A stretch of 64,000 nucleotides of DNA, from contig JAEBUN010000019.1 in NCBI GenBank assembly GCA_023014365.1, forward strand, positions 186,001 to 250,000, read 5' to 3'. Below, piece after piece: positions 12,824-24,165 of the stretch (positions within the stretch are counted from its first letter, which is position 1; every line of letters starts with the position of its first letter). The translations under genes were made by a program, and so were the position numbers. A model generated the notes under the pieces. The model worked only from the letters and a program-made list of their open reading frames with translations. It searched no databases and was not told the DNA's origin. The stretch is from Lepiota brunneoincarnata. Taxonomy: Eukaryota > Basidiomycota > Agaricomycetes > Agaricales > Agaricaceae.

Positions 12824-13680
12824 CACCTAACAATCCCAAATAACCCCTCTAATTAGACTGTGATGTCAGGCCAGGGCTAGCCTCTAATTAGAGTGGTTTA
12901 GGCCCAAACCACCAAGTACAGAAAAAGTACGTGGATAGTAGTGAAAAACTTAGCGAAATCTTTGGTTTCCAGGCTCACAACAGCTGCACCCATCACACGC
13001 TCATCACATATTAGATGACACATCATTTATCACTGTCCCCTGCCTTTCCCATGCCCCATATCTTGCCCTTCCTGCACCCCATCCTTTTCCCCATGGTTCC
13101 CACACATCCATCATACCCTCCTCATTATCTTCTCATGCCTGCCCCCCACCCTCACATGACTTCTTACACATGTGACAACATACCATGCCATGCTGATTGA
13201 TGGCCAATTGATGGCCTGGCTGATGCCATTATCATGCTGTCTGATCATTGCTGTTGCCACTGCCCTCTGACCATCATCACCGTTATTATTGATTACTGTT
13301 GACTCCTGCCCCATCCTGCCCCTGCATATTTTTGTTCCCTTCTCATTGAACTTTTTTCACTATAAATTGAATAGGCAAGGCAGCATGGACCCTGCTTTGG
13401 AACCCCTCAATGCACTCTTTGGTAGCTTGTGCTCAATGCAAGTGATGACCTTGGCTGGGACAACTTACTAGGGACAGTGGCATGCAGGTATATTAAAAAA
13501 ATATATTTTGTGGGCTCTGTAAAAAAGCAGAATGAACTTTAATGTCACAAACTGCAAATTCAGAAAAAGAAAAAAACAGTAAGACAGTTGAACCATGGGA
13601 CAATTAAACAAGGTCACATGATTGATCAAATCACACAATAATCAAACACAACTTGTATGATTGGCTGGGAGATGATCAAA
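12824..13680 (+). repeat. KDZ element left terminal inverted repeat
   Basis: About 857 bp. By eye it is more than 90 percent identical to the right TIR. It starts CACCTAACAATCCC and has two copies of CTCTAATTAGA about 50 bp apart near its outer end. An A-rich tract and a run of long A/T stretches occur near 13495-13575. It contains a TATA box and a 28-codon ORF. Confidence 0.9.
13361..13471 (+). promoter_or_regulatory. TIR-internal TATA box and 28-codon ORF
   Basis: TATAAATT at 13361-13368 is followed at 13385 by an ORF (MDPALEPLNALFG..., ending TAG at 13471). The right TIR has the same ORF on the minus strand (23131-23217), identical in length and stop. The start codon sits only 17 bases after the box, close to the expected transcript start, so translation of the full ORF is doubtful. 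I read it as an inward-facing promoter present in both TIRs; the peptide may be incidental. Confidence 0.5.
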
Positions 13681-13932
13681 CAGCTGAAATAGATGGTCAT
13701 GCACAATCATCTGAGTCACTATCAACTACACTTCGACTTTGGATGGGAGCCAGAGATTTCTCATGTTTCCTTATCTTTGCTGGCTGATCTTCCATGTCCT
13801 CTACCCTCTTGCATTTACCCTTATTGCCATTACCACCCACACTCACTCTTTCGATGATGGGTTCTTCTTCAGCTCCCTTTTCAATTCCTCCACCTCATGG
13901 CTACTCATGCCTACCCAAACACACTTGCCATC

Positions 13933-15630
13933 CTAAAGAGCATCACAAAGTGTATGAACATTGTATTTGGTGGTAAGCCTGTAGGGCAATGTGAATTTGA
14001 CCTGGTCTGGCCAATTGTGCAACTGCACTCTATACTGGAGCTGAATATTGGTGTTGTACTTCTCATAGCTCATCCTCACATGCTTATTGCCAGTGATTTT
14101 CTCTGTCAAGGGTTGAGAGGTGAGATGATCTGGATGCCATTGATTTTGCTCATGCAGGCCTTCGACAATGATGTTCATGCACTTTTTCTGGACAGTTGCC
14201 AGTCTGCTTGTCTCCTGAGGCTCTGGCATGGAAGCAAGTAAGTGCCTGCAGAATGAACAAGCAGAAACAACATACTCACTACTTGTCTGAGCAATTGACC
14301 AATACTCTAGCTTACATGCAAATTCCCCCAGACTCATCCCAAACTCTTTCACAATGAACCCTCCAGCATTGTTTGATTGAACCCAGGCTGGAAACATTGT
14401 GTCATTGATATGACTGCCACCAAAGAACACCAATGCAGCAGCATCCAGTGTGCTTTGTCAGTGCCTCAACCTGTTTCTGTGAGTTTACTCTCATGCCTAT
14501 TGAAATGGATTGCTTACTTCATCCCCAATTCACATCACAGTACTTTGGAAATCCAGGTTGGCAGCATGGTTACTACATCTTACACCATTTGTCCTCATAT
14601 CTCTGTATTCTACAAGTTTGGAGAGAGCATCCAGCTCCTCTGCATTGGACCATGTCTCCAAGCACTCCTTTGCCATCATTTGAATCTCCTGGAGTGACAC
14701 TCAATTCCCTTGCTTGCAATCTAAACTTGCAAGTTAGCACTTGGCATCAGTTTGGTCAGGAGTTGGGTTACCCTTGTTGACTTGATTGCTCAACTTGTGA
14801 ACTAAGGCATTCCAAAGGTTTGGTTTCTGAGGATTCCTATAGTTTGTTTGGTGATTGATCAAATGTTCAATAGTCCTCATGGTCCTGCTATGTTTCTTTG
14901 CCAGCACCTCCATGTCTAGCCTCATCTGGTCTCAGTATGCTTGAATATCATTGTCAAAGAGCTGGTCCCTGAACTCCTTGGCTTCGTGTGCAACCATAGC
15001 TGCCAATTTGGAAACTTTCTTGCTACTGGAGAAGGGAGGAATCACAAGCCAATTGGGGTTCTGCAGGTGGTGGGATGAGTGTTTGTCGTGGTTATCACCC
15101 TTGCCCTCATTTTCATCATCCTCATCATATCTGTGATTGCTATTTGTAGGTCCAATCTTGTCTTCATTGTAAAACTTGCCTGAGGCAGTACTAGGACTAC
15201 TCACCTCAGAGACGATGCCAAGCAGAGGTCTGCCACCTAGACATGGATTTGCAATGCGCTTGGATACAGATGGTGTGTCAAGTCCATCCAAACTACATTT
15301 CCCACCAGCTCCTCCATCATGAAATTCAGATCCAGGGCCTTTCCCAGTTGTGCCTACATCCAGGCCAGGATCTGTTCCAGTGGACAGACCAGCCATGTCA
15401 GCAGTCCCAGTTGCCCAAATGGAATCCATGTCTGGCACAGTGGTGACAGCAGTGGGAGCTCCTGGTGATGATGCTAGCCGACCCTCAGTGGATAAAGGAT
15501 TTACTGCCTTGGTAGTGGCTCCAGTGGTCTTGGAGCTACTGCCTTTGTACACTGCTCCAGGACCTCCCTGGACATCACTCAAAGCTGTGGCTGCTGGGGT
15601 TGGGGTAGGATCTGGCTGACATGTCAACAT
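13933..15630 (-). pseudogene. KDZ cargo: uncharacterised Agaricomycete-type protein remnant
   Basis: Minus-strand coding blocks in order: 15630-14932 (Ser/Thr/Pro/Gly-rich, low complexity, ending in a lysine/alanine-rich segment), about 14931-14500 (KKHSRTMRTIEHLINHQTNY...), and 14433-13933 (FGGSHINDTMFPAWVQSN... to a C-terminal YNVHTLCDAL). The last block contains a short probable intron near 14240-14280. This order and the C-terminal pattern (MSYEKYNTNIQLQYRVQLHNWP, then LCDAL) match, from memory, a large uncharacterised protein family of mushroom genomes; I know of no function. Stops near 14932 and 14750 break it. It lies inside the KDZ TIRs, so it behaves as cargo. The quoted motifs are short extracts. 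Confidence 0.55.
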
Positions 15631-16189
15631 GGACTGGCTTGGAATGTTGAAAATTCATTTTGGTTACACTGACCACAACTTTATGTGAGATCTACATATT
15701 GTATACTGGTATTCAAAATTCCAGGTAAGGCATACTCATGCAATTATTTATTCTGGCTTATGGTAACTGAGTATTCAACCATTATTAAGATCCAGTGATT
15801 GCCAGCCAGAAATATATTCAAAATTTAACCCAAGCTATGTTCACACTCCACTGCGTTCAACTTATGTTCAAGCCTTTAATGATCATTCTGATCATTCCCA
15901 ACATTGTTAGTTAAGCCCTAAGCACTTGAGCCAGCTGATCCCTCCCAGCTCCACAATGCAAGCACCATGGAAACCCCAAAAGCCACCACCATACTGTATA
16001 ACTTGTTTGCCTCACTTGCATCCTTTTCTCCCCATCTCTCTCAAACAACCAAATGCCATGTCTCCAACCCACTGTCCTCTCTCCACACCAGCAAGAACAA
16101 TGAAGCATAACCCCACATGTATGTTCACCATCTCCTATCCCAGTGTTTTGACCCATAACTAAGGTGTCCAAGCCATCAAAGACAGCAAG
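15631..16189. other. Intergenic space between divergent KDZ cargo remnants
   Basis: This lies between the minus-strand remnant ending at 15630 and the plus-strand remnant near 16190. It is AT-rich. A 78-codon plus-strand frame (15926-16162) may be a degraded first exon of the next gene. No promoter motif stands out. Confidence 0.3.
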
Positions 16190-17150
16190 ATGTCACTCTT
16201 CAATGAGAGACATTTGGTCCTTGTCCATCCAAATTCTCTTAAACCTGTGAAGGATTCCAGCAAGGAGTATACTGCACCATATCCGACAGGAGTGTGGAAG
16301 GCAATGCTCTCATCCACTCCATCTGACACCAATGACTGTGTCCTCATTGCAGCCTATGTAGTGTATTATGGACAAACAATGGGAGTCTTTAAAAAATGGT
16401 AGGTTCTAAGTTGTCAATGAAACCTTTCTTATGTACTATCACAGGCATGACAGTTCAGAAACAGCTGCAAGGCTTTCCCGATGGTGACTATGAAGGTTTT
16501 CCAAGCATTTTCAGTGCCTACCAACATTGGTCTGAGTGATTGGCTAATGGGACATGGGGGTTCCCCAAGCAGTGAACCCAGAAGACCAGGCACAATAGCA
16601 CTCAGAAGCCTAGGGATGCCAGCCCTGGTCTGATTGTGAACTTAATGTAAGAGTTATGTTGCCTGCTAATAACTTCAGCTAACACTCAACACTATCCATA
16701 TTTTCTAGCTTGCCACAGACTAGGTCCCAAAATTCACCAGCAAAGGCTATACATGATGGTGGAGGTCATTCTGTATCAAGCCTACCTGACAGCATGGAAG
16801 CAGCCAATGAGAAGGATAAACAGCCTACCTCTATGGGGAGCAGCATGCAACAGGGACCCATTGCATGTGCTGTTGATGATGTATTCTACATTGTACTTAG
16901 TGGCTGATCACCAGGCATTTACAGTGGAAGGTTTGTGTTTGTCCTAGGACCTGTCTCCATCCTTTCTAACTGTACAACAGTGTTCAGGGAAAATACCAGC
17001 TATGCCTTGGGACAGAATGGCAGGGCCATTGTTTGTACAGCAAATGATCAAGCACATGCTAATATGATCTTTACCACAGCCTTTATGAATACTGAATTGA
17101 TTGCATGGGGTGAAGACAGCAAAGGGCAGATGATTGGAGCCTTAGTTTAG
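16190..17150 (+). pseudogene. KDZ cargo: viroplasmin / RNase H1 N-terminal-like remnant
   Basis: The first frame (16190-16402) ends AYVVYYGQTMGVFKKW. A probable intron (gtaggt at about 16399 to cacag at about 16453) leads to QLQGFPDGDYEGFPSIFSAYQHW. Together these give the pattern of caulimovirus viroplasmin / RNase H1 N-terminal domains: a YVV-G-x-x-x-GVF/Y strand, then Gfp-x-x-x-Y-x-x-F. The join is out of frame by one base. A second similar strand (DVFYIVLSG, stop, SPGIYSGR) occurs at about 16882-16940, followed by a 71-codon frame to 17150. The domain binds RNA/DNA hybrid or double-stranded RNA in RNase H1. Here it is damaged by at least one frameshift and one stop. Assignment is from motif shape only. 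Confidence 0.5.
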
Positions 17151-18423
17151 TTTTTTTTACCCCAGCTTTGAACTACCAAATAGTAATCGATGAATTGTTG
17201 CCCAAGACTGTTCACCTATATTCATATGGCATTACCTCTGATTATTCTCAGACCCAGTTTCACTCAGCAACATAAATATCTTATCTATTCAATCACAGAT
17301 CTCTGAATTAGATTTCCAGTGTCACAACAAATCACCTAGATCTTATAGCTAGGAAATGACAAACACCACTGGCATTGAACATGAAAGGGGGAGTTTAGTG
17401 ACCATGCCAGTATTTGTGGATTGTACTAGATATTTTTACAATAGTGGTGCAACCTGGAGGTAAGCAACTATAAGTGTAAACTAGTCACAAACAACAAGCA
17501 TGGTGGGTCCCTTTGTTGCACACAGTCCTCTGGTCATAATCCAATGTGCCCTCCATCCTAAGTAGGACTAGGTGCATGTGTTGTACAATACCATTTGTAT
17601 CAAGATCTTAAGGTTTGCATTGGTATGACAGTAATTATCTCTGAGACTCTCTGGAACAGAATTAGATACATGTTACACATCATTCTATCTCCCATATCTC
17701 CTAGGACAAACTAGCTACATGTTCAAGGGTCCTGTCAACTTGACAATCCATGCACCACTAACACATTGGATAGGGATTACCCTGCAATAAGTCTATTAAA
17801 AGCAAGTTTGGGGCGACTTTTCAGTTCTAATGCACTTAATGTCCATACAGCTCAAGTTTTGAGTGTCCTCCTCTGACTTCCTACCCAGTTGACTTATCAC
17901 ACAAATACTCCTTCCCTCTTGTCCATTGTTCTGGACTCCCATGATTTACCAACTGACAAGTCTGGGATCACTGGCAATTCATTCTATTACAACCATATTC
18001 AAAAACCAGAAACTGAGGAGGCATTTTCTGTGTTTCTCATCATACAGATCCAGGGAGCCCTGCAACCAAACCCCTCACAACACTTAAAGTATAACTGGGT
18101 CCAAGTGGATGAGCTCAGCCTGCACCACTGAATAAAATGCCTCCATAACACCCAACCAGGTGTGTCCACCTACCTCCACCCAGCCAAGCCTGCCTAGAAT
18201 GTCCAGCTGAATGTGCCCTTAGGTAGGCCCAAGCAATTCTTGCCTAGAGAAAACTCTCTGTGCCTTTGATTAACAGCATTCCCAAATTGATCTATACTGT
18301 GTGTGGTATTAGGTATGTAGGGAGTGCAAAGAGCGATGAAATGGGATAACCTCCAGAGCTATGTGTGTGAACAAACCATCATATCTTGTGACACACATAA
18401 CAACAGCCCTTCAGTGATTTGTA
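17151..18423. other. Gap before the KDZ transposase, no clear gene
   Basis: This probably holds eroded 5' exons of the transposase. A plus-strand frame at 17889-18131 (80 aa) has no motif I recognise. I found no complete Cys-rich (CxC) domain of the kind that often precedes KDZ transposases. Confidence 0.35.
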
Positions 18424-21400
18424 ATGAAGCATTTCAAGTTTGAGCATGCTTCAGGATCCTGTTCCAAGTATGGGCTTGAGATATCTGTGAGTGACCACTG
18501 GGATGCAAAACAGGCAAATGTCTTCAGGTATAGTGCTCCAGCACTGCACAAGGAGATCTCAACTTCCTTAGCAAAGAACCAGGCAGGTGAGTCTAATGGT
18601 TTCTGAAGGCTGTGGTGACTCTCGCCGACTGTAAATACAGAGGGGCAGGGGACTCGAGGAGTACCTGATTACCTAGATTTACTGGATCACCAGTTTCAAA
18701 GCACAAGTGCCAAACTAGTTCAGCTAGGGGATATTCTCAAGGGCAGTGCTGAGCTCCCCATTAGCCACAAAGGAGGAGAATTTTTACATATCCTTCTTGA
18801 TGAAATGGGTGAAGCAGATGCTAGTTCTAGGTGGGCAAGCATTCTCCCTCTGCAAAATTTGCCTAACAGTTATCTTAGGAAATATGTTGAACAATGAACA
18901 CAGTTGTGATCAACTGGAGCAGCTGCCAGGATGGTTTTAACTGACAAATGGACATGATGACGGATGCATATGTTTGATGGGAAGCATCTTTGGGCTCAGG
19001 TGGCTTAAAAGATGCTGCTCCTCCACCAGATTCCTGTGTGGAGGGCCATCAGCTTCAAGTTATTGATGTGTTTTGTAGGTTGTGTCCTTGCCCCTGTTTA
19101 TACTTTCCTCATTCTGTATAGGCACATCAGTCATACAGATGGGGGTTTGGGATGGGCCATTGGGGATAGCTGCTGGCCTAATTGAAAAAGGCCTCATTTC
19201 CTGTGCACCATTCTACCCAATGCTTGCTGTTAGCACATGCATTCTGGAGCTTTTTTGGACTTCACACACATGCTGTCTTCATCTATCAATCCAAGCCTTC
19301 ATCAAGGCACTATCTGATCTTCATGATTGTGCATACTGACCCTCCCTCGCTCAACAATTCATGATGTGCCATGATCTCTACCTCAAACTTTGTGTAGGGG
19401 CCCAACAGCAGGTTGAAAAGGTACTGAAGCATGATGCTCCTAATTGGAGGCTATGCAATGCTTGTCCAGCATGTACCTACAAGCTGGAGGGTGAAGATGC
19501 TCAGATATTTGACATGCTCGTAACTATGGATGGCAATGATTCCCTCAAGCATATTCACCATAAAGAGACAGTTGCTGATGATACCTATCATAGTACTAGG
19601 TCAATCGAGTCTGTGGACAAGCGCAAAACACAGGGTGACTACTATCTTGACCATGAGAAGGTCAACCACTGGGTTCAAGATCAGCCAGATAATGCCATTG
19701 GTAGTTTGGCAGAGGGCAAAGACACTCCATGTGCATCACACTGGGCAAACATGGCCAGTGACATTACCAAGTGTATGTGGGATGTTTTTGATGAGACAGG
19801 GATTTTCCTGGCCCTGTGTCATCATGGGTTTGTGTTGGTGGTGGTTGACATGGTTCATAGCAGAGAATTGTGAGTACCACATGCTGTATCCATCGTTCTG
19901 GTATGATAATTATTATCAACAGGATGGCATACCCTTTGGCCATCAGTTGAGGCCTTACTTGATGCCTTTGGCGCAGGAATTGGTGGAGGATATGACATTG
20001 GGTGCAGGTTCCAGCACACTCTCACCCAAAGTGCTTTGAAGGATCAGGCTTCAGGAGTTGTGTTATATGCCACTCATTGGCTCATTTCATGGACATGCAC
20101 ACAATCATTTGTGCCAGCTTTTGCACCTTGCAACCTACGTTGAAGGCATGGGCTTGGAGGACTTTGAAGGTTGTGAGCATTTCTTCTCCAAATCCATTGC
20201 CCTTGCCTCCTCAGTGAGATATGCAAGTTGCTTCCACCAACAGCAGAGCATTGTTGAATATGTAAAGTATATGGATATGACAGAAACATCTCTGAACCTC
20301 AGTAAGTACCCATGCTCTTGACACTAATATCCTAAGCTTATAGTTGACCAACAGGCTCATTCCTTTTCAGCAACTATAAACAGTCCCTTCAGGTCCTGAA
20401 TGGCAAGACTGCCCTGCTCAATGCAATGGAGAAACACAAGATTGAAGGGCCTCATGTATTCAAGCAGTGGCTAGCTGAGGAGTGTGACTACTTGCAGGGC
20501 CTCAAACATGAGCCCCCCCTCAAGGTCCTTGGAAATGGATTATTATCAGCAGCTTGTAAATCTTGCAGATTGCAAGTACATGGCTTTTGGAGACCTTTTC
20601 AGAATGCTTACCTCATCCATGATATCAGGAAGACAATTAGTGCCATTCGAATGCACCTGGATTAGTTGCAATGCCCCACAGCCAAGCCAGGCTGCTACAA
20701 AGGCCTGACAGTCAGATGCAAATCACATACTCAATCATGCCCTTGAGTTGTACCAGGTTATCTGCATGGCTGTACACAAATTGGAGGTGCACTTGCAGGT
20801 GGATGTAAGGTGGATGCCAGGAACAGAGCCATGGAACAAAGCTGCTATCCTTGTGAGCCGACATCGATATCAGAAATGCCTTGATGACTTGGAGTCACTT
20901 GTGGTTGCACAGATGTTTGAGTTGAGTAAAATGAATGTGTCGCAGACAGGTATGTTTCTCAACTTTTTTTTTTCTGTTACTTAGATGTGGAAGGATACAA
21001 GCTATGGATGCATATTGCGAATGCCCTACAGCAGTGCTCACAGGTGATACGGAATGCTCTTTTGTGATATAACAAGGCTGCCACCACTATGGATCTGCCA
21101 CATCATACCTTAGATTGGGAGGAGGTTGTCAAGTATGCTTTCCTCTCTGACTTTGACCTTCTTTGCAACAGTCAGGAGGACATCAGGGAATGACCATGGG
21201 CATGTCCAGCATTGCGTGCCATCATGGACTGCTGGTTCAACCTAGAATGTGTGGAAGAGGAAATCAAATGCCTCAACATTGAAATTCATCAAGTCATAAC
21301 CTATCTACAAGATGAAGAATGGTTCCTCAAAGCAAAGGAGGCTGAAGTAGCACAGACAAATGTACTACTTGCATTTCAGATTCACCAATACTGCCTATTG

Positions 21401-21560
21401 CATACATGCTTTGCCGATGTTCACATATGCCAGCTCAGAAAATTGGCTAATGAGCCTGGTTTTACAGGTACCATCACTTCAGGTACAAGCATCGACTGAT
21501 CCCAACATGAGAGTACTGCTGTTTGCTATGCAACTGATGTTGATGATTTGCTCATGAGTG
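18424..21560 (+). pseudogene. KDZ (Kyakuja-Dileera-Zisupton) transposase
   Basis: RNase H-fold transposase of the KDZ superfamily, which moves the enclosing element by cut-and-paste. Recognisable blocks in order: IAAGLIEKGLISCAPFYP and LSIQAFIKALSDLHDCAY (19150-19340), NWRLCNACPACTYKLEG (19440-19490), MLVTMDGNDSLKHI (19513-19555; the MDGN Asp is the expected first catalytic residue), GDYYLDHEKV, ASHWANM, GIFLALCHHGFVLVVVDMVHS (19798-19860), GGYDIGCRF (frame-shifted, about 19985-20010), PLIGSFHGHAHNHLCQL (20070-20120), EDFEGCEHFFSKS and SSVRYASCFH (20158-20240), then RLNIE-like and LRKLANEPGFTG (21250-21470). Probable introns lie near 19077-19121, 19869-19921 and 20302-20369. It is inactivated by stops (e.g. 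TGA near 19339) and frameshifts near 19950 and 20050. An acidic E/D-rich tail follows until solo LTR B2. Confidence 0.88.
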
Positions 21561-21711
21561 GTGTGGGGGAGATGGGTTCAACAGGTGGTGCTAGGGGAGC
21601 CAGGGATGGAACATACAGTAGGGAAGATGTGGTTGATGAGGAAGACATAGTTAACAAGGAAGATGCAGCCAATGAGGAAGATGTGGCCAATGAGGAAGAC
21701 GGGACTGATGA

Positions 21712-22745
21712 TGATACACCGATTTCACGCCTATACGAACCCAAATGCATTTGAACATAAAAGAATGTACCTAGCAGCTGTCACAGGCGTATTACGTCTA
21801 TAGCAAGTTCAATAATGATGACCAGACCATGGAGCGGAACGTCCAATGTTCGGGAGGCAATACCCGATGCCCAAAACCCTAGAAATATCAAAGACTCCTA
21901 ATTAACAAGTGCTTTGTGGGTCCCGGCACTTTGGCATGCTTAACTGAGATTAATTACAACGGATCAAGGGATTGTCCATCTGCTATACATTCTGATCATA
22001 ATTGATCCGGAAACTTAACACACTCATGTGGATGCAGAATAATGCAGACAAGCACAGAACACGTCTGGCTGGATTGCCATTCGTTAATCAGAGAAAAACC
22101 CATAACCCAGGGTGAGGTAGAAATGCTGCCGAACCTTCCAAAATGTTCTACAGTGCCTGTAACAATTAAGCTTATTGTTTTCTATTTCATATTTACTATC
22201 TCTTGTATGTATCTAAACAATATAAATATGGTCGCACTTGTTTGTGAAGAAGCAAGAGGTCTCACCCCCGCTTCTACACGCAAGTCTGCAAGCCATGATC
22301 AAGAACGGTTTCAGAGGGCTATTTAGTGTGCATTGTTAAGTGTGATTTCTTCAGTCGTCGACCAACCCAGAGACAGAGACAGAGACCAGAGTTCAGAGTT
22401 TAGAGTTCCAGAGTGCTAGAGACAGAGACAGAGACAGAGACCAGAGTTCAGAGACCAGAGACCAGAGACCAGAGACCCAGCGCTTTGAATTGGCAGGGAT
22501 TGTCCTTTCATTGTTGCACCATACGGCTAAGATAACTTCAACGGCTGTTTGTTAACCTCTAAAAACACTACTCTCTTGAATTTCGCTGTCAGAACGCACC
22601 CCCAGAACACCCTAAAAGACGAAACTGTTCATTATCTATCTCATTCCACTTGTATTAGCTTAAGCTTATCGAATTGCGGCTAAGCTTAGTGAAAACAAGC
22701 CCACTATCTATATTAAAACCTACTGAAAGTTTCTTCACCTTTTCA
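21712..22745 (+). repeat. Solo LTR B2, internally deleted
   Basis: It starts TGATACACC and ends CCTTTTCA like the other B LTRs, but about 280 bp after the first 25 bases are missing (it jumps to the part equivalent to 4043 in B1). It lies in the acidic tail after the KDZ transposase. Flanks are GATGA and ACGAG. A duplication of GACGA with one C-to-T change and one lost base would fit but is not proven. Confidence 0.8.
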
Positions 22746-22925
22746 ACGAGGAGCAGGATTTGAGTGACAGGTTTAATGTTATGTTTGCAGTGTCCCACTG
22801 AGCATCATTGGCACCCTCCCTCACCTTTACTCATGCCCTGCCTTGATTGTTTTTAATTTGTTTTGTATCTCAAATGATTGTCATGATTCAGGGACAATTA
22901 AGTGCAACCAGTCATGTCACATTAT

Positions 22926-23512
22926 TTTGATCATCTAGCCAATCATACGAGTTGTGTTTGATTATTGTGTGATTTGATCAATCATGTGACCTTGTTCAAT
23001 TGTCCCATGGTTCAACTGTCTTATGTTTTTTTCTTTTTCTGAATTTGCAGTTTGTGACATTAAAGTTCATTCTGCTTTTTTACAGAGCCCACAAAATATA
23101 TTTTTTTAATATACCTACATGCCACTGTCCCTAGTAAGTTGTCCCAGCCAAGGTCATCACTTGCATTGAGCACAAGCTACCAAAGAGTGCATTGAGGGGT
23201 TCCAAAGCAGGGTCCATGCTGCCTTGCCTATTCAATTTATAGTGAAAAAAGTTCAATGAGAAGGGAACAAAAATATGCAGGGGCAGGATGGGGCAGGAGT
23301 CAACAGTAATCAATAATAACGGTAATGACTGGTCAGGAGGGTAGCGGCGACAGCAATGATCAGACAGCACAATGATGGCATCAGCCAGGCCATCAATTGG
23401 CCATCAATCAGCATGGCACAGTATGTTGTCACATGTGTAAGAAGTCATGTGAGGGCAGGGGACAGGTGCAAGAAGATAATGAGGAGGGTATGATGGATGT
23501 GTGGGAACCATG
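22926..23512 (-). repeat. KDZ element right TIR, inner part
   Basis: Reverse complement of about 13094-13680. It stops at the CCATG duplication (23508-23512) of D1 and resumes at 48286. It contains the mirrored 28-codon ORF at 23131-23217. Confidence 0.9.
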
Positions 23513-23696
23513 TGTCATATCCATACCAACTATGAGCCTAATCATTAGACTTTGGCTTCTTGACTCCACCCAGCTCCACACAAGAACCCTCCAACTTGGC
23601 CCTGACTCACTCCAACCACAACCCATTGCCCTGATCACATGGTCACCTCTGCACATGCCATGGTCACCTGATCCTTGGTGACTTTACCTTCAGTTT
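23513..23696 (+). repeat. D1 5' LTR, first part
   Basis: It starts TGTCATATCC and is interrupted at 23697 by the copia element, resuming at 28671. The uninterrupted sequence is seen in the 3' LTR at 47805-47830 (ACCTTCAGTTTCTCC). Confidence 0.92.
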
Positions 23697-24023
23697 TGTA
23701 GAATAACTAAGACTCAGTAGCTCGTAATGCTGAGTACTGTATATTCTATACCTGTAGAATAACTAAGACTAACATAGGCATAAGTATCATAGTGGGAAAA
23801 ACATGAGAAGACTCTACTCACCTCAGTAGCTCGTAACATGAGTACTGAGGTGTCTAACAGCAGGCTGGTAGGTATATACACTACCGACGAATATCCATAA
23901 ATGGGCAGAAACATGCCCAGTGTCAACAAACAATGTACAAACAAAAGAATCCCTAAACGGGATATGTCACTGGAAAGCTCGACATGAGCTTTCTGGCTTG
24001 AACATGAGCTTGCTAGCTCAACA
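23697..24023 (-). repeat. Copia 3' LTR
   Basis: 327 bp. It matches 28347-28670 apart from a few substitutions and small indels. On the plus strand it starts TGTAGAATAAC and ends AGCTCAACA. Confidence 0.95.
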
Positions 24024-24165
24024 CTCCCCCTCAAGCCATGACGAGTCCGAGGGCCTGAGCAAAATGCTTGACTTTAGGTGAAGGTAATGCCTTTGTAAAC
24101 ATGTCAGCAATCATTTCATGTGTGGGGCAGTATACAAGCCTCAGCTTGCCCTCCTCGATCACCCA

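Noticed and set aside
21707..22750. Target duplication for LTR B2
   Set aside because: GATGA and ACGAG do not match directly; it needs one substitution and one deletion to fit, so I do not claim it.
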